A stretch of 64,000 nt of DNA from Paenibacillus antarcticus (GTDB taxonomy: Bacteria > Bacillota > Bacilli > Paenibacillales > Paenibacillaceae), in contig NZ_LVJI01000018.1 in assembly GCF_001637225.1 (NCBI RefSeq), forward strand, positions 250,418 through 314,417, written 5' to 3'. The notes beneath the pieces are model-generated. The model was not told the origin of the DNA, did not search any database, and saw nothing but the letters and a program-made list of their open reading frames with translations. Below, in pieces: positions 17,901 to 26,651 of the stretch; within the stretch, counting starts at the first letter, position 1; each line of letters begins with the position of its first letter. A program made the position numbers and the translations under genes.

Positions 17901-18567
17901 TCAACTGTTCACGAAGCTGTTTGAAGTGTACGGCTTTCTCTGATTGATCCTTTAATGGACCAATCTGGACCTCCAATTCACTCACTAAATCGTGAATACG
18001 CAACAAATTTTGTTCCGTATCATCTAGTTTGCGCATGGCATCCTTTTTACGAGATTTATATTTTACGATCCCTGAGGCTTCTTCAAATATGCCCCTACGA
18101 TCCTCTGAACGAGTGCTTAGAATTTCTTCTATACGTCCTTGTCCGATAATCGAGTACGCTTCTTTACCAATCCCCGTATCCATAAACAATTCGGTAATGT
18201 CCTTCAGACGACAAGATTGTTTATTAATCAAATACTCACTGTCCCCATTGCGATGTACCCGGCGTGTTACCGTTACTTCATTGAAGTCCAGCGGAAGTAC
18301 GTGATCCTCATTATCCAAAGTCAGTGAGACCTCACCAAAATTAACAGCTTTACGTGCGTCACTGCCGGCAAATATAATATCTTCCATCTTGCCGCCACGT
18401 AGTGATTTAGCACTCTGCTCTCCTAACACCCATCGTATACCGTCGGAAATATTACTCTTACCGCTGCCGTTAGGACCGACCACAGCCGTTATTCCTCTAA
18501 CGAATTCCATCTCCGTTTTATCGGCAAAAGATTTGAAACCTGCTAATTCAATCCGTTTCAAAAACAT
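14998..18567 (-). CDS. smc: chromosome segregation protein SMC
   Basis: 1189 residues. Walker A GPNGSGKSN at about 32; long coiled coils about 170-500 and 670-1000; the hinge about 510-665 with GVHGAVAELI and NAGGSMTGGS; C-terminal head with signature LSGGERALTAMALLFA and Walker B FCVLDEVEAALDEAN. Works with ScpA/ScpB to condense and segregate the chromosome. Start at ATG 18567 (MFLKRIELAGFKSFAD), with AGAGGTGA about 10 nt upstream; a TTG three codons earlier touches the ribosome site. Preceded by rnc, followed by ftsY, as in Bacillus. Confidence 0.97.
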   Translation of the reverse strand: MFLKRIELAGFKSFADKTEMEFVRGITAVVGPNGSGKSNISDGIRWVLGEQSAKSLRGGKMEDIIFAGSDARKAVNFGEVSLTLDNEDHVLPLDFNEVTVTRRVHRNGDSEYLINKQSCRLKDITELFMDTGIGKEAYSIIGQGRIEEILSTRSEDRRGIFEEASGIVKYKSRKKDAMRKLDDTEQNLLRIHDLVSELEVQIGPLKDQSEKAVHFKQLREQLKSKEISMYVHQIEQIHTHWTEATRKLAGLQEQQLELSTVVSAHDAMLESDRSILRKLEQDVELLQDELLQYSEAYEKSEGYGEVLRERKRNLEGHKEQLAATLNTGDERVEDRKTELSLTKNKLEALQEELKELRHHLSGEEAKLVGVTGGISQQQEETLKSSLLELMNEMAQARNEIRYADQQKETLSRRMNRAEEETGKWESQKEELLQRKHSLDTSIENFANEIRELRGGYITESERYQSVQKLLEESQGTLRKWEQKREALTSRRDTMKEMQDDFDGFMLGVKEVLKASRKSVLSGVHGAVAELITVPEKLELAMETAMGASLQHIVMDNESVSRQAIAFLKQRQLGRATFLPLDVMRARNISSSDRSVIEGASGFVGIGAELVQYNATYAPVIGSLLGNVIIAESLEDANKIASKCQYRYRVVTLEGDIVNAGGSMTGGSQHKKNNSLLSRKRQLDVLDQEIVDTEKQLIKLQESIKQLKTQLTQTQTKLDELRQAGDDKRIEEQQAAGDLKQLQHELRHVLEQVEMTGQEKNGFTEENKGLELSREHAVKKLAELEEQEKSSHMALQAAEFSRKASESAKDELLNQLTQLKVKEGKLDQECFSLEEQLRRLQTDFNSQDRDLRQTKNLLASIEADLLTNANEALGQIDNLNQYKLKKEESSQQLDFKRATRMQLSKKLELQENETKEQRTQLRTVDEQLRQTEIGVNRLDVELDNILKKLSEDYELSYELAKQRYPIPEDVLAVQNEVRELKRSISALGEVNLGAIEEYQRVNERYQFLNEQKEDLIGAKTTLYEVIREMDDEMSKRFKTTFDAIRREFGTVFMKLFGGGRADLVLIDPDNMLDTGIDIVAQPPGKKLQNLQLLSGGERALTAMALLFAILQVKPVPFCVLDEVEAALDEANVVRFAQYLREFSEQTQFIVVTHRKGTMEEADVLYGVTMEEGGVSKLVSVKLENEEAEIA

Positions 18568-18724
18568 ATTCCCCAAATCACCTCTAAGCCTAATAATACC
18601 ACAACTTCTTCAAGTGAAAACACTAATTAAAAGAGCAAAAAGCAGTCAATGGGCTAATAACACGATCCATCTTACGTGACTGCTCTTTGCTCTTAGTTTA
18701 TGAAATGAGCTAACTTTCAAATCC

Positions 18725-19426
18725 TTAGGATTTGGCTAGCTTCAAATGACCGAGTGCAACTGAAGCAGCTTGCTGCTCGGCTTCTTTCTTAGATCGACCA
18801 GTACCTCTTCCGATATGTTCATTTCCCATGAAAACTTCAGAAACAAATTCACGTTCATGTGCTGGCCCTCGTTCTTCAACGATCCGATATTCTAACAGCC
18901 CCATGTTATGGTGTTGTGTTAATTCTTGTAGTTCCGTCTTATAGTCGCTCATTTGGAGCTTCCCATTCTCAGAAACCTGCGGAAATACATATCGCTCTAA
19001 GAATGAGCGAGCCGCTTCAATTCCTTGATCCAGATATAAAGCACCAATAAAGGCTTCAAATACATCCGCAAGTAACGCAGGACGAGTACGCCCTCCTGTT
19101 AATTCCTCACCTTTACCTAACAATACATATTGTCCAAAGCTTAATGCTTCCGCAAACTTAACCAGAGAAGGCTCACATACAATAGCTGCACGCAGTTTTG
19201 TAAGTTCCCCTTCAGGTTTAGTTGGAAAAAGACTGTACAAGAATTCAGATACCGTAAGTTCAAGCACTGCATCCCCTAAAAATTCTAGGCGTTCATTATC
19301 ATGATACTGACTGAAACGGTGTTCATTTACGTAAGATGCGTGAGTAAAGGCCTGCTTCAAAAGAAGCTTATTGTGGAATTGGACATGAAGTTGCTGCTGT
19401 AAATGCTTCAGATCACCGCTCAACAA
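18725..19426 (-). CDS. rnc: ribonuclease III
   Basis: Double-strand-specific endoribonuclease for rRNA precursor and scRNA processing. 233 residues. Signature [18 protein letters not shown] at about 44-61 with the catalytic Glu/Asp residues; second acidic site in [14 protein letters not shown]; dsRNA-binding domain about 160-230 ([27 protein letters not shown]). Start is a TTG at 19426 with AAGGGGAC at the end of fabF, 9 nt behind its stop. Confidence 0.95.
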   Translation of the reverse strand: MLSGDLKHLQQQLHVQFHNKLLLKQAFTHASYVNEHRFSQYHDNERLEFLGDAVLELTVSEFLYSLFPTKPEGELTKLRAAIVCEPSLVKFAEALSFGQYVLLGKGEELTGGRTRPALLADVFEAFIGALYLDQGIEAARSFLERYVFPQVSENGKLQMSDYKTELQELTQHHNMGLLEYRIVEERGPAHEREFVSEVFMGNEHIGRGTGRSKKEAEQQAASVALGHLKLAKS

Positions 19427-19435
19427 ACTGTCCCC

Positions 19436-20674
19436 TTAAACATCATATTTTTTCAAAATAATCGAAGCGTTGTGTCCACCAAATCCAAAGGAATTGGACA
19501 TCACAACATTCAAATCTGCTTTACGTGCAATATTTGGAACATAATCCAAATCACATTCCACGTCAGGCTCGTCCAAATTAATCGTAGGAGGAATGATCTG
19601 ATTCTGCAATGAAAGAGCACATATAACAGCTTCTACACCACCAGCAGCACCAAGTAAATGACCTGTCATGGATTTCGTAGAACTAACGGCTACTTTATAA
19701 GCATGATCTCCTAAAGCCATCTTAATAGCTTTAGTCTCGGATTTGTCACCTACACCTGTTGATGTTCCATGAGCGTTGATGTAATCAACGTCTTCAGGAC
19801 TAATTCCTGCAGTTCTTAAGGCCATCTTCATACAACGAGCAGGACCATCAGGATCAGGATCCGTCATATGGTGAGCATCTGCACTCAGACCATATCCAAT
19901 GACTTCAGCGATAATATTCGCACCGCGCTTCTGTGCATGTTCCAACGATTCCAAGACAAGTACGCCAGCCCCTTCACCCATGACGAATCCATCACGATTT
20001 GTATCAAAAGGACGACTTGCTTTCTCAGGCTCATCATTACGTGTAGACATCGCACGCATAGCACAGAATCCCGCTACGCCCGTGGGGCGTATAGTTGCTT
20101 CCGCTCCGCCACAGATCATTACATCGGCTTCACCACTCTGAATCCATCTGAAAGAGTCACCAATAGCATGTGAACCAGAAGCACAAGCAGAGACAGAAGC
20201 CGAATTAGGACCCTTAGCTCCCAAGAGAATAGATAAGTGTCCTGAGGCCATGTTAGCAATCATCATCGGAATGAAAAATGGGCTTACCCGTTTAGGACCC
20301 TTCTGTAACAGAATATTATGCTGATCTTCCCATGTACCAAGACCACCAATTCCAGAACCAATAATTACACCAACACGCTCTGGATCGGAATCTTTAGAAA
20401 TATCTAGACCACTATTCTGCAAAGCCATCATGCCAGCTGCTGCTGCAAACTGAACGAATCGATCCATCTTGCGCATCTCTTTGCGGTCAATGTACTCTTC
20501 AGCATCGAAATCTTTCACCGAAGCTGCAATTCTGGTATTGTACTCACTCACATCAAAGGACTCAATCTGTGAAACACCAGATTTGCCAGCTACCAGGTTA
20601 CTCCATAAACTATCTAAATCTTTGCCAAGGGAAGTCACAACACCCATCCCGGTTATCACTACTCTATGATTCAA
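19436..20674 (-). CDS. fabF: beta-ketoacyl-ACP synthase II
   Basis: Condenses malonyl-ACP with growing acyl-ACP in fatty acid elongation. 412 residues from a TTG at 20674 (NHRVVITGMGVVTSLG), with GAGGTGA 5-6 nt upstream; the frame continues 11 codons further but those include the ribosome site. Active-site triad: Cys in VSACASGSHAIG, His in NAHGTSTGVGDKSE, His in STKSMTGHLLGAAGG. Downstream of acpP by about 125 nt, with a weak hairpin between. Confidence 0.95.
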   Translation of the reverse strand: MNHRVVITGMGVVTSLGKDLDSLWSNLVAGKSGVSQIESFDVSEYNTRIAASVKDFDAEEYIDRKEMRKMDRFVQFAAAAGMMALQNSGLDISKDSDPERVGVIIGSGIGGLGTWEDQHNILLQKGPKRVSPFFIPMMIANMASGHLSILLGAKGPNSASVSACASGSHAIGDSFRWIQSGEADVMICGGAEATIRPTGVAGFCAMRAMSTRNDEPEKASRPFDTNRDGFVMGEGAGVLVLESLEHAQKRGANIIAEVIGYGLSADAHHMTDPDPDGPARCMKMALRTAGISPEDVDYINAHGTSTGVGDKSETKAIKMALGDHAYKVAVSSTKSMTGHLLGAAGGVEAVICALSLQNQIIPPTINLDEPDVECDLDYVPNIARKADLNVVMSNSFGFGGHNASIILKKYDV

Positions 20675-20758
20675 CGCATTCACCTCTATAATAGACTGGA
20701 TATGCATAATTTTCTAAACTAACGCTCTAAAGAAGAGTTTGTCCCCAAATATATGGAG

Positions 20759-20787
20759 AAGTCCCGCCTAAAAGCAGAACGGGACTT
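20759..20787 (-). terminator. hairpin between acpP and fabF
   Basis: AAGTCCCG (20759-20766) pairs with CGGGACTT (20780-20787) around 13 nt. There is no T-run, so it may be an RNA processing or attenuation element rather than a strong terminator. Confidence 0.45.
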
Positions 20788-20800
20788 ACCAATGAATTAT

Positions 20801-21034
20801 TTAGGTGTGAGATTGTATGTAATTCACAACTTCTCCCACGCTTGTAATTTTCTCTGCATCTTCATCAGAAATTTCAATATCAAACTCATCTTCCAATTCC
20901 ATTACCAATTCAACAACGTCAAGAGAATCAGCACCAAGATCATCTTTAAAAGATGATTCTAATGTAACCTCCGCTTCGTCAGCACCTAAGCGATCGACGA
21001 CGATGCGTTTTACACGTTCCAATACATCGGACAT
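20801..21034 (-). CDS. acpP: acyl carrier protein
   Basis: 77 residues. The phosphopantetheine Ser is S37 in [22 protein letters not shown] at 21034 stands behind GGAGGTGAACCGG; a GTG three codons up belongs to that site. Strongly acidic four-helix protein, the acyl carrier for the Fab enzymes encoded around it and for PlsX. Confidence 0.96.
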   Translation of the reverse strand: MSDVLERVKRIVVDRLGADEAEVTLESSFKDDLGADSLDVVELVMELEDEFDIEISDEDAEKITSVGEVVNYIQSHT

Positions 21035-21084
21035 CCGGTTCACCTCCTCCTCATTGGTATTATACGAGAATTTTTTTCAAAATG

Positions 21085-21837
21085 CTACATCACCATTCCG
21101 CCATCCACATGTAATGTCTGGCCTGTCATGTAGGACGCGCTGTCAGAAGCCAAGAAAGCAACCACTTTGGCGACCTCTTCTGGCTCCCCTAGGCGTGCTA
21201 GTGGGATATCAGCTACAAGCTTGCTCCGCAAGTCTTCTGATAACTCCTTGGTCATATCTGTATCAATAAAACCAGGAGCTACACAGTTAACGGTAATCCC
21301 TCGCGAAGCAAGCTCACGAGCAGATGATTTAGTAAGACCAATCACACCTGCTTTTGCTGCAACATAATTGGCTTGACCTGCATTGCCAAGAACACCTACA
21401 ACGGATGAAATATTAATGATCCTTCCATAGCGTTGCTTCATCATCGGACGGGTAACTGCCTTTAAACAGTTAAACACACCTTTGAGGTTCGTTTCAATAA
21501 CAGAATCAAATTCTTCCTCTTTCATGCGCATAATTAGATTATCTCTAGTTATGCCTGCGTTATTCACAAGAATATCAATACGACCCAAGACGTTGATAGC
21601 TTCCTTAACCAAATTCTCAGCTTCTTCAGTCTTACCAACATTCGCTTTCAGCGCAACTGCTTCTACGCCTAACGCTTGAATCTCAGCAACAACTTCTTGT
21701 GCAGCTGTCTCATTTCCTGAATAATTGACAACCACATTTGCTCCTAACTCGGCTAAGTTTAGAGCAATACTACGCCCTATCCCACGAGAAGCTCCCGTTA
21801 CAAGTGCAACTTGTCCGCTTAAAGGTTTGGACATCAT
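21085..21837 (-). CDS. fabG: 3-oxoacyl-ACP reductase FabG
   Basis: NADPH-dependent SDR enzyme that reduces 3-oxoacyl-ACP. 250 residues (a second ATG one codon in is equally placed). [12 protein letters not shown] is the cofactor glycine motif, NNAGITRD follows, and the catalytic Ser-Tyr-Lys are in [24 protein letters not shown]-terminus [15 protein letters not shown] is classic for FabG. AGGAGG directly before the start. Confidence 0.95.
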   Translation of the reverse strand: MMSKPLSGQVALVTGASRGIGRSIALNLAELGANVVVNYSGNETAAQEVVAEIQALGVEAVALKANVGKTEEAENLVKEAINVLGRIDILVNNAGITRDNLIMRMKEEEFDSVIETNLKGVFNCLKAVTRPMMKQRYGRIINISSVVGVLGNAGQANYVAAKAGVIGLTKSSARELASRGITVNCVAPGFIDTDMTKELSEDLRSKLVADIPLARLGEPEEVAKVVAFLASDSASYMTGQTLHVDGGMVM

Positions 21838-21875
21838 AAATTCCTCCTTTCCCCAAATTCAATTGTATTCGTTTC

Positions 21876-22808
21876 TTAGGCTTCAATAAATGCCTTCTCG
21901 ACACTTTCAAGACTATTGATGTTGATTAGCTTCACAGTCTTATCGATCTTCTTAATTAGACCTGTTAATACACTGCCCGGCCCAATCTCAACAAAAGTAT
22001 CTACCCCTTGTCCGATAAGATAATTAATACTATCTTCCCAAAGAACAGGTGAATACACTTGTTGGACTAGAAGGTTACGAAGGGTTTCCCCAGCGTTAAC
22101 TGTCTGTGCAGTTACGTTAGCTACAACAGAAATCTTAGGTTCCTGAAAAGATACGGAGTTCAGTTCAACTTCAAGCTGTTCAGCCGCTGACTTCATCATC
22201 GAAGAATGAAAAGGACCGCTGACTTCAAGCGAGATCGCTCTTTTGCCACCCGCTTCCTTCACACGCTCACTGACCGCAGCAACACCCAATTGTGAGCCTG
22301 AAATGACAATTTGTCCGGGACAATTGATGTTAGCTAATTCAACGATATGTCCGCTCTTGCTTACGTCAACACACAATTGTGATAGGGCTTCACGGTCAGC
22401 TCCTAACACCGCCGCCATAGCACCTTGCCCACCAGGAACAGCCTTCTCCATAAAGTTACCACGAGCTCTCACGATGGCTATGGCATCCTCAAATGTTAGA
22501 ACCCCAGCAGCCACAAGAGCACTATATTCACCCAAACTGTGCCCTGCAACATAATCTGCTTGAATCCCTCTAACACGTAATGCTTCTAAATAGGCAATAC
22601 TTGTAGCCAATAAAGCAGGTTGCGTATTAAAAGTTTGTTTCAACTCAGCATCCGGACCTTCAAAAATCATAGTAGATAATTCAAAGCCTAATACTTTATC
22701 CGCTGTTTCAAAGATCTCTCGAGAAGTAGGAAGGGCATCATAAATATCTTTTCCCATTCCCACAGACTGAGCTCCTTGTCCCGGAAACACAAATGCCAAT
22801 TTCCCCAT
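21876..22808 (-). CDS. fabD: malonyl-CoA:ACP transacylase
   Basis: Loads malonate from CoA onto ACP. 310 residues. FVFPGQGAQSVGMG at the N-terminus, catalytic Ser S91 in the nucleophile elbow GHSLGEYSAL, the Arg of IVRARGNFME, catalytic His in VSGPFHSSMM, and GPGSVLTGLIKK near the end. AAGGAG 7 nt before ATG. In the middle of fabH-fabD-fabG-acpP-fabF. Confidence 0.95.
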   Translation of the reverse strand: MGKLAFVFPGQGAQSVGMGKDIYDALPTSREIFETADKVLGFELSTMIFEGPDAELKQTFNTQPALLATSIAYLEALRVRGIQADYVAGHSLGEYSALVAAGVLTFEDAIAIVRARGNFMEKAVPGGQGAMAAVLGADREALSQLCVDVSKSGHIVELANINCPGQIVISGSQLGVAAVSERVKEAGGKRAISLEVSGPFHSSMMKSAAEQLEVELNSVSFQEPKISVVANVTAQTVNAGETLRNLLVQQVYSPVLWEDSINYLIGQGVDTFVEIGPGSVLTGLIKKIDKTVKLININSLESVEKAFIEA

Positions 22809-22884
22809 GGTCCATCTCCTTAGACAACAAACTTTTAATTATATATTGTTAAATATTAATGTCTATACATAATTCAATCATTTC

Positions 22885-23886
22885 TTACCAGACAAGTACA
22901 CAAGCTCCCCAAGTCAATCCGCCACCGAAGCCAACCATCAAGATCGTGTCGCCTTCTTTCATTCGATTCTGCTCAGCTGCTTCGACAAGAGCAAGCGGAA
23001 TTGAAGCTGCTGATGTATTTGCATATTTATCTACGTTAATGATGCATTTCTCTGGTGGTAAATCTAAACGATTCATCGCCGATTGAATAATACGAATATT
23101 AGCTTGATGAGGCACGAAGAGGTCAATATCTTCCTTCGTCTTACCAGCCTTAGTTAATACGGCTTCCGTAGCCGAACCCATTACTCTTACTGCGAATTTA
23201 AATACTTCGCGACCATTCATATAGATGAAATGATTCTTATCTTGAATCGTTTCCGGTGATGACGGTAGGCGCGATCCCCCACCTGCAAGATTTAGCAATG
23301 GACCACCTGAGCCTTCGGCTCCCAAATCAAAGGACTGAAAGCCCCGTCCCTCTGGCACTTCACCAATTACAACTGCACCCGCTCCATCGCCGAACAATAC
23401 GCAGGTATTACGATCCGTATAATCGGTAATTCGAGATAAGCAATCAGCACCAATAATAAGTGCATTATTATACATACCCGTCTTAATAAAGTTCGTCGCT
23501 GTTGCTAAGCTATATACAAATCCAGAACATGCAGCAGATAAATCAAATGCAGCTGCATTCTTAGCACCTAATTTATCTTGAAGAATACAAGCTGTGGATG
23601 GAAAGAACGTATCTGGTGTTACCGTAGCCACGATGATCAGATCAATTTGATCTGCTGTCATCCCGGCGGATTCCAAAGCCTTTATAGCCGCTTCATAAGC
23701 AAGATCAGATGTGGCTTGCTCAGGTGCAGCAATGTGCCGCTCTTTAATTCCGGTCCGGCTAACTATCCATTCGTCATTCGTGTCTACCATTTTCTCCAAA
23801 TCGCTATTCGTCAAAATCTTCTCAGGAACATATTTACCTGTCCCTATTATACCTACTGCCCGTAATCCATTCATGACGTCACTCAC
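22885..23886 (-). CDS. fabH: beta-ketoacyl-ACP synthase III
   Basis: Starts fatty acid synthesis by condensing acetyl- or branched acyl-CoA with malonyl-ACP. 333 residues if begun at the GTG (23886) that overlaps the plsX stop (GTGA); an ATG at 23874 gives a more typical N-terminus (MNGLRAVGIIGTGKYVPE). Cys-His-Asn active site: DLSAACSGF, VPHQANIRII, YANTSAAS. In B. subtilis the fabH gene is elsewhere; here it joins the fapR-plsX-fabD cluster. Confidence 0.95.
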   Translation of the reverse strand: MSDVMNGLRAVGIIGTGKYVPEKILTNSDLEKMVDTNDEWIVSRTGIKERHIAAPEQATSDLAYEAAIKALESAGMTADQIDLIIVATVTPDTFFPSTACILQDKLGAKNAAAFDLSAACSGFVYSLATATNFIKTGMYNNALIIGADCLSRITDYTDRNTCVLFGDGAGAVVIGEVPEGRGFQSFDLGAEGSGGPLLNLAGGGSRLPSSPETIQDKNHFIYMNGREVFKFAVRVMGSATEAVLTKAGKTKEDIDLFVPHQANIRIIQSAMNRLDLPPEKCIINVDKYANTSAASIPLALVEAAEQNRMKEGDTILMVGFGGGLTWGACVLVW

Positions 23887-24875
23887 TTCCCGCTGATTTC
23901 CTTAGATATACTCGGTACCAATTCATTCTCAAGGGCAATTCTAGTCTGTTTCACTGCATTCTTAATGGCATTACCATCAGATGAACCGTGGCTTTTCATA
24001 ACTAGACTACTCAATCCAAGCAGAGGAGCAGCTCCAGATTCAGAATAATCTAATTTCTTCTTCAGTCCTTTTAACTGTGGCATCAGTAAAGCTGCGCCCA
24101 TCTTACTTTTAAATGTTTGACTGAACTGCTCTTTCAGTAAGCTAAACATGGCTCCAGCTGTACCTTCAATGCTCTTCAACAATATATTGCCGGCAAACCC
24201 ATCACATACGAGCACATCACAGTTACTTGTCATGACATCGCGTGCTTCTACATTACCCACAAAGTGAATTGGCATCTCCTGCAAAAGGGGAAAAGCCTCC
24301 TTCGTCAGCTCATTACCTTTACCTGGCTCTACACCAACATTTAACAGCCCTACACGCGGCTTCGCAATTCCCTGCACCTTCTGACGGTACAAGCTACCCA
24401 TCAAACCAAACTGTGCTAAGTGTTGTGGCTTAGAATCCATGTTAGCTCCAAGATCTAGGGCAATTACCCCGACATCATCTAACGTAGGAATCATAGCAGC
24501 AAGCGCCGGTCGTTCTATTCCATCTATTCGACCAACAACGAGTAATCCCGTGGTCATAAGTGCGCCCGTATTTCCTGCGGAAATCATAGCATCCGCTCTA
24601 CCTTCTTTCAACATCCGTCCCGCAACAACCATAGATGCATCTTTTTTACGACGTACAGCTTTTACCGGTTCATCATTAGAATGGATCACTTCACTCGCAT
24701 GCAAGATACTAAAGTTAGAAGGAATTTCCCTCCCGTTTAACAGGGGTTCGATTTGAGCTTGGTCCCCCACGAGTATAATCTCTATATCATTCCATTCAAC
24801 GGCTGCTGCCAGCGCCCCATCTATATTAGATTGAGGAGCATGGTCTCCACCCATAGCATCAATGGCGATCCTCAT
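23883..24875 (-). CDS. plsX: phosphate acyltransferase PlsX
   Basis: Converts acyl-ACP to acyl-phosphate, the first step toward phosphatidic acid. 330 residues from ATG 24875 (MRIAIDAMGGDHAP), with GGGAGG upstream; the frame is open another 46 codons inside fapR but those give no family match. HSNDEPVKAVRRKKDASMVV, SAGNTGALM and VCDGFAGNILLKSIEG are PlsX blocks. Overlaps the fapR 3' end by 17 nt. Confidence 0.96.
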   Translation of the reverse strand: MRIAIDAMGGDHAPQSNIDGALAAAVEWNDIEIILVGDQAQIEPLLNGREIPSNFSILHASEVIHSNDEPVKAVRRKKDASMVVAGRMLKEGRADAMISAGNTGALMTTGLLVVGRIDGIERPALAAMIPTLDDVGVIALDLGANMDSKPQHLAQFGLMGSLYRQKVQGIAKPRVGLLNVGVEPGKGNELTKEAFPLLQEMPIHFVGNVEARDVMTSNCDVLVCDGFAGNILLKSIEGTAGAMFSLLKEQFSQTFKSKMGAALLMPQLKGLKKKLDYSESGAAPLLGLSSLVMKSHGSSDGNAIKNAVKQTRIALENELVPSISKEISGK

Positions 24876-25464
24876 GCTGCATTCCTCCCTCGGTGTTCTC
24901 TTCAACCGTAGACCTGTAAATGAGGAAATTGCCTTGGAAGACCATTTCTTCACCCACATAGGTAAACACTTCAACCTTCGCTTTACCCTTTTGTCCAGCC
25001 ATATCTCTGACATAAGCTTTAGCTATACATTTCTCTCCCAAATGAACGGAACGGAGGAATCGAATATCTGACGAAGCTGTCAGTGCAATCTCATCATTAA
25101 TGACGGCAACTGCTAACGAGTTCGCTTGTCCAAACACATAATGTCCACGCGCTATGTGGGTGCGTGAGAATACATGCTCTTCTCGAATTTCGAATATGGA
25201 GATGCCGCTCTTGTCTAATTGCAAATCCACAATTTCCCCCATGACTTCATTTAACGGTAAAGAGCGAACTTGATCATGCGAATGTTCCGCCATCTGCTTC
25301 ATCCGTTCGCGAAGTTCAGGTATGCCTAGTTCCATCCGATCTAAACGAACGGTCTGGATACTAACCTTCAATTCCCGTGTTAGTTCACGATCCGTGACAA
25401 ACGGATTCTGCTCGATCAACTCCATCAATTGCCGATGGCGCATCTTCTTAGGTAATCGTTCGAT
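24859..25464 (-). CDS. fapR: fatty acid/phospholipid transcription regulator FapR
   Basis: Malonyl-CoA-sensing repressor of the fap regulon. Residues 1-65 hold the HTH (FVTDRELTRELKVSIQTVRLDRMELGIPELRERMK); about 75-185 form the hot-dog effector domain (EEHVFSRTHIARGHYVFGQANSLAVAVINDEIALTASSDIRF). The first ATG is at 25443, but a perfect AAGGAGGTGT (25480-25471) sits 7 nt before an in-frame ATC at 25464, and the seven extra residues (xERLPKK) extend the N-terminus in the way expected for FapR proteins. I give the ATC start; the ATG form would be 194 residues. A FapR-type operator lies upstream at 25558-25575, so it likely represses itself and plsX-fab. Confidence 0.9.
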   Translation of the reverse strand: MERLPKKMRHRQLMELIEQNPFVTDRELTRELKVSIQTVRLDRMELGIPELRERMKQMAEHSHDQVRSLPLNEVMGEIVDLQLDKSGISIFEIREEHVFSRTHIARGHYVFGQANSLAVAVINDEIALTASSDIRFLRSVHLGEKCIAKAYVRDMAGQKGKAKVEVFTYVGEEMVFQGNFLIYRSTVEENTEGGMQHEDRH

Positions 25465-25557
25465 GACGGTACACCTCCTTACATCATATGTACAACTTTA
25501 TAGTTACATTTAAATTTATTTTAGAATTGAGAATCATAGAAAACATCATCAATCATC

Positions 25558-25575
25558 TTAGAACCAGGTACTAAT
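25558..25575 (-). promoter_or_regulatory. FapR operator upstream of fapR-plsX-fab
   Basis: On the minus strand ATTAGTACCTGGTTCTAA, close to the known FapR inverted repeat (TTAGTACC-n-GGTACTAA style). It overlaps the predicted -10 region (25573-25578), about 95 nt before the fapR start, as expected for autorepression relieved by malonyl-CoA. Confidence 0.75.
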
Positions 25576-25601
25576 ATGTAGTATAAATCATGCCGTCTCA
25601 A
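25573..25601 (-). promoter_or_regulatory. likely promoter of the fapR operon
   Basis: TTGAGA (25601-25596) and CATATT (25578-25573) are 17 nt apart on the minus strand; the -10 touches the FapR operator. The match of the -10 is moderate. Confidence 0.4.
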
Positions 25602-25658
25602 AAAGAAAGTCCCTCTATCACAATCAATGATTAAACAAGTATAAACTCACTTTGATAT

Positions 25659-25697
25659 AAAAAAAAAATAGTACCTCACCTAGATGAAGTACTACTT
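25659..25697 (-). terminator. terminator of yceD-rpmF
   Basis: Imperfect stem AGTAGTAC / GTACTATT on the minus strand around 14 nt, then an unbroken run of at least eight T. It lies 10 nt past the rpmF stop. Confidence 0.7.
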
Positions 25698-25706
25698 GTT
25701 TGTTGA

Positions 25707-25880
25707 TTACTGCGAAATAATTTCTCTTGATTTGTACGTTCCACAAACTTTACATACGTGGTGAGCAAGCTTCAATTCTCCGCATTGTTCACATTTCACC
25801 ATACCCGGCACTGTCAATTTAAAATGAGTACGACGCTTATCACGACGTGTTTTGGACGTTCTTCTTTGAGGTACTGCCAT
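25707..25880 (-). CDS. rpmF: 50S ribosomal protein L32
   Basis: 57 residues ([20 protein letters not shown]). ATG at 25880, with AAGGAGGTGG ahead of it. It is the zinc-binding form: CEQC and CKVC. Follows yceD by 57 nt, a universal pairing. Confidence 0.97.
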   Translation of the reverse strand: MAVPQRRTSKTRRDKRRTHFKLTVPGMVKCEQCGELKLAHHVCKVCGTYKSREIISQ

Positions 25881-25937
25881 GTTCATCCACCTCCTTATTT
25901 CAATCAACTCGTTATTAACGAGAGGAATGTTACATCA

Positions 25938-26450
25938 CTATTCAAAAAAATCCTTCAGTACTGCAAGCCGTGGATCGACTACTTTCGTGTCGCAGTTGCA
26001 AGTACTTACATTCAAGTCTGATCCGCATTTCTGGCAAAGTCCTTTACAGGAAGCCTTGCAATACGAAATCTGGGGTAGGTACAGCAGAAAAGCTTCTTCC
26101 ACAAATGGGATAAGATCCACCACATCATCATAGACGAATATGGTATCGCTATCTTCATCCTGAATCTCTTCAGACTGCTTCTTCACCAACTTGAACTCTT
26201 CGTGAAACGGAATGTACAATTGCTTAGGAACTTCTGTCAAACAGCGTGAACACGCCATATCAACTTGTCCAGTAAGCTTGCCTTGAACCTCAACCGTGTC
26301 ATCGCCCGCATAAGTTACTTCTAAATCAGCATGAACCAATTCTGAAGCAAGAATGTCTGCGCGACCTTTAATCGCACGATCTACATTTACTTGTTCATGA
26401 AAATGTAGGGGTCCATCTAACTTTACAATTTTGCGAAATTCAAATTGCAT
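25938..26450 (-). CDS. yceD: YceD/DUF177 family protein
   Basis: 170 residues from ATG 26450 (MQFEFRKIVKLDGPLHF), behind GGAGTGATAAGA. Contains MACSRCLTEVPKQLYIPFHEEF and a late Cys cluster CKASCKGLCQKCG. The family is linked to ribosome or 23S rRNA metabolism and nearly always precedes rpmF. Its molecular role is not firmly known. Confidence 0.9.
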   Translation of the reverse strand: MQFEFRKIVKLDGPLHFHEQVNVDRAIKGRADILASELVHADLEVTYAGDDTVEVQGKLTGQVDMACSRCLTEVPKQLYIPFHEEFKLVKKQSEEIQDEDSDTIFVYDDVVDLIPFVEEAFLLYLPQISYCKASCKGLCQKCGSDLNVSTCNCDTKVVDPRLAVLKDFFE

Positions 26451-26651
26451 TCTTATCACTCCAAACAAACAAAAATTATTATACCGAGATATGCGTAGGT
26501 TTGTCAACTATAATCACATTACATACCGTTATTCTTTCTGGAACTGATGATAATTATGATATATTTTTAAAGAACTCTATAATCAAGAAATGGATTCTAA
26601 GTCATTATAAAAACACGATCAATAATTTTACCAAAGGAGTTGAGTTCTGAA

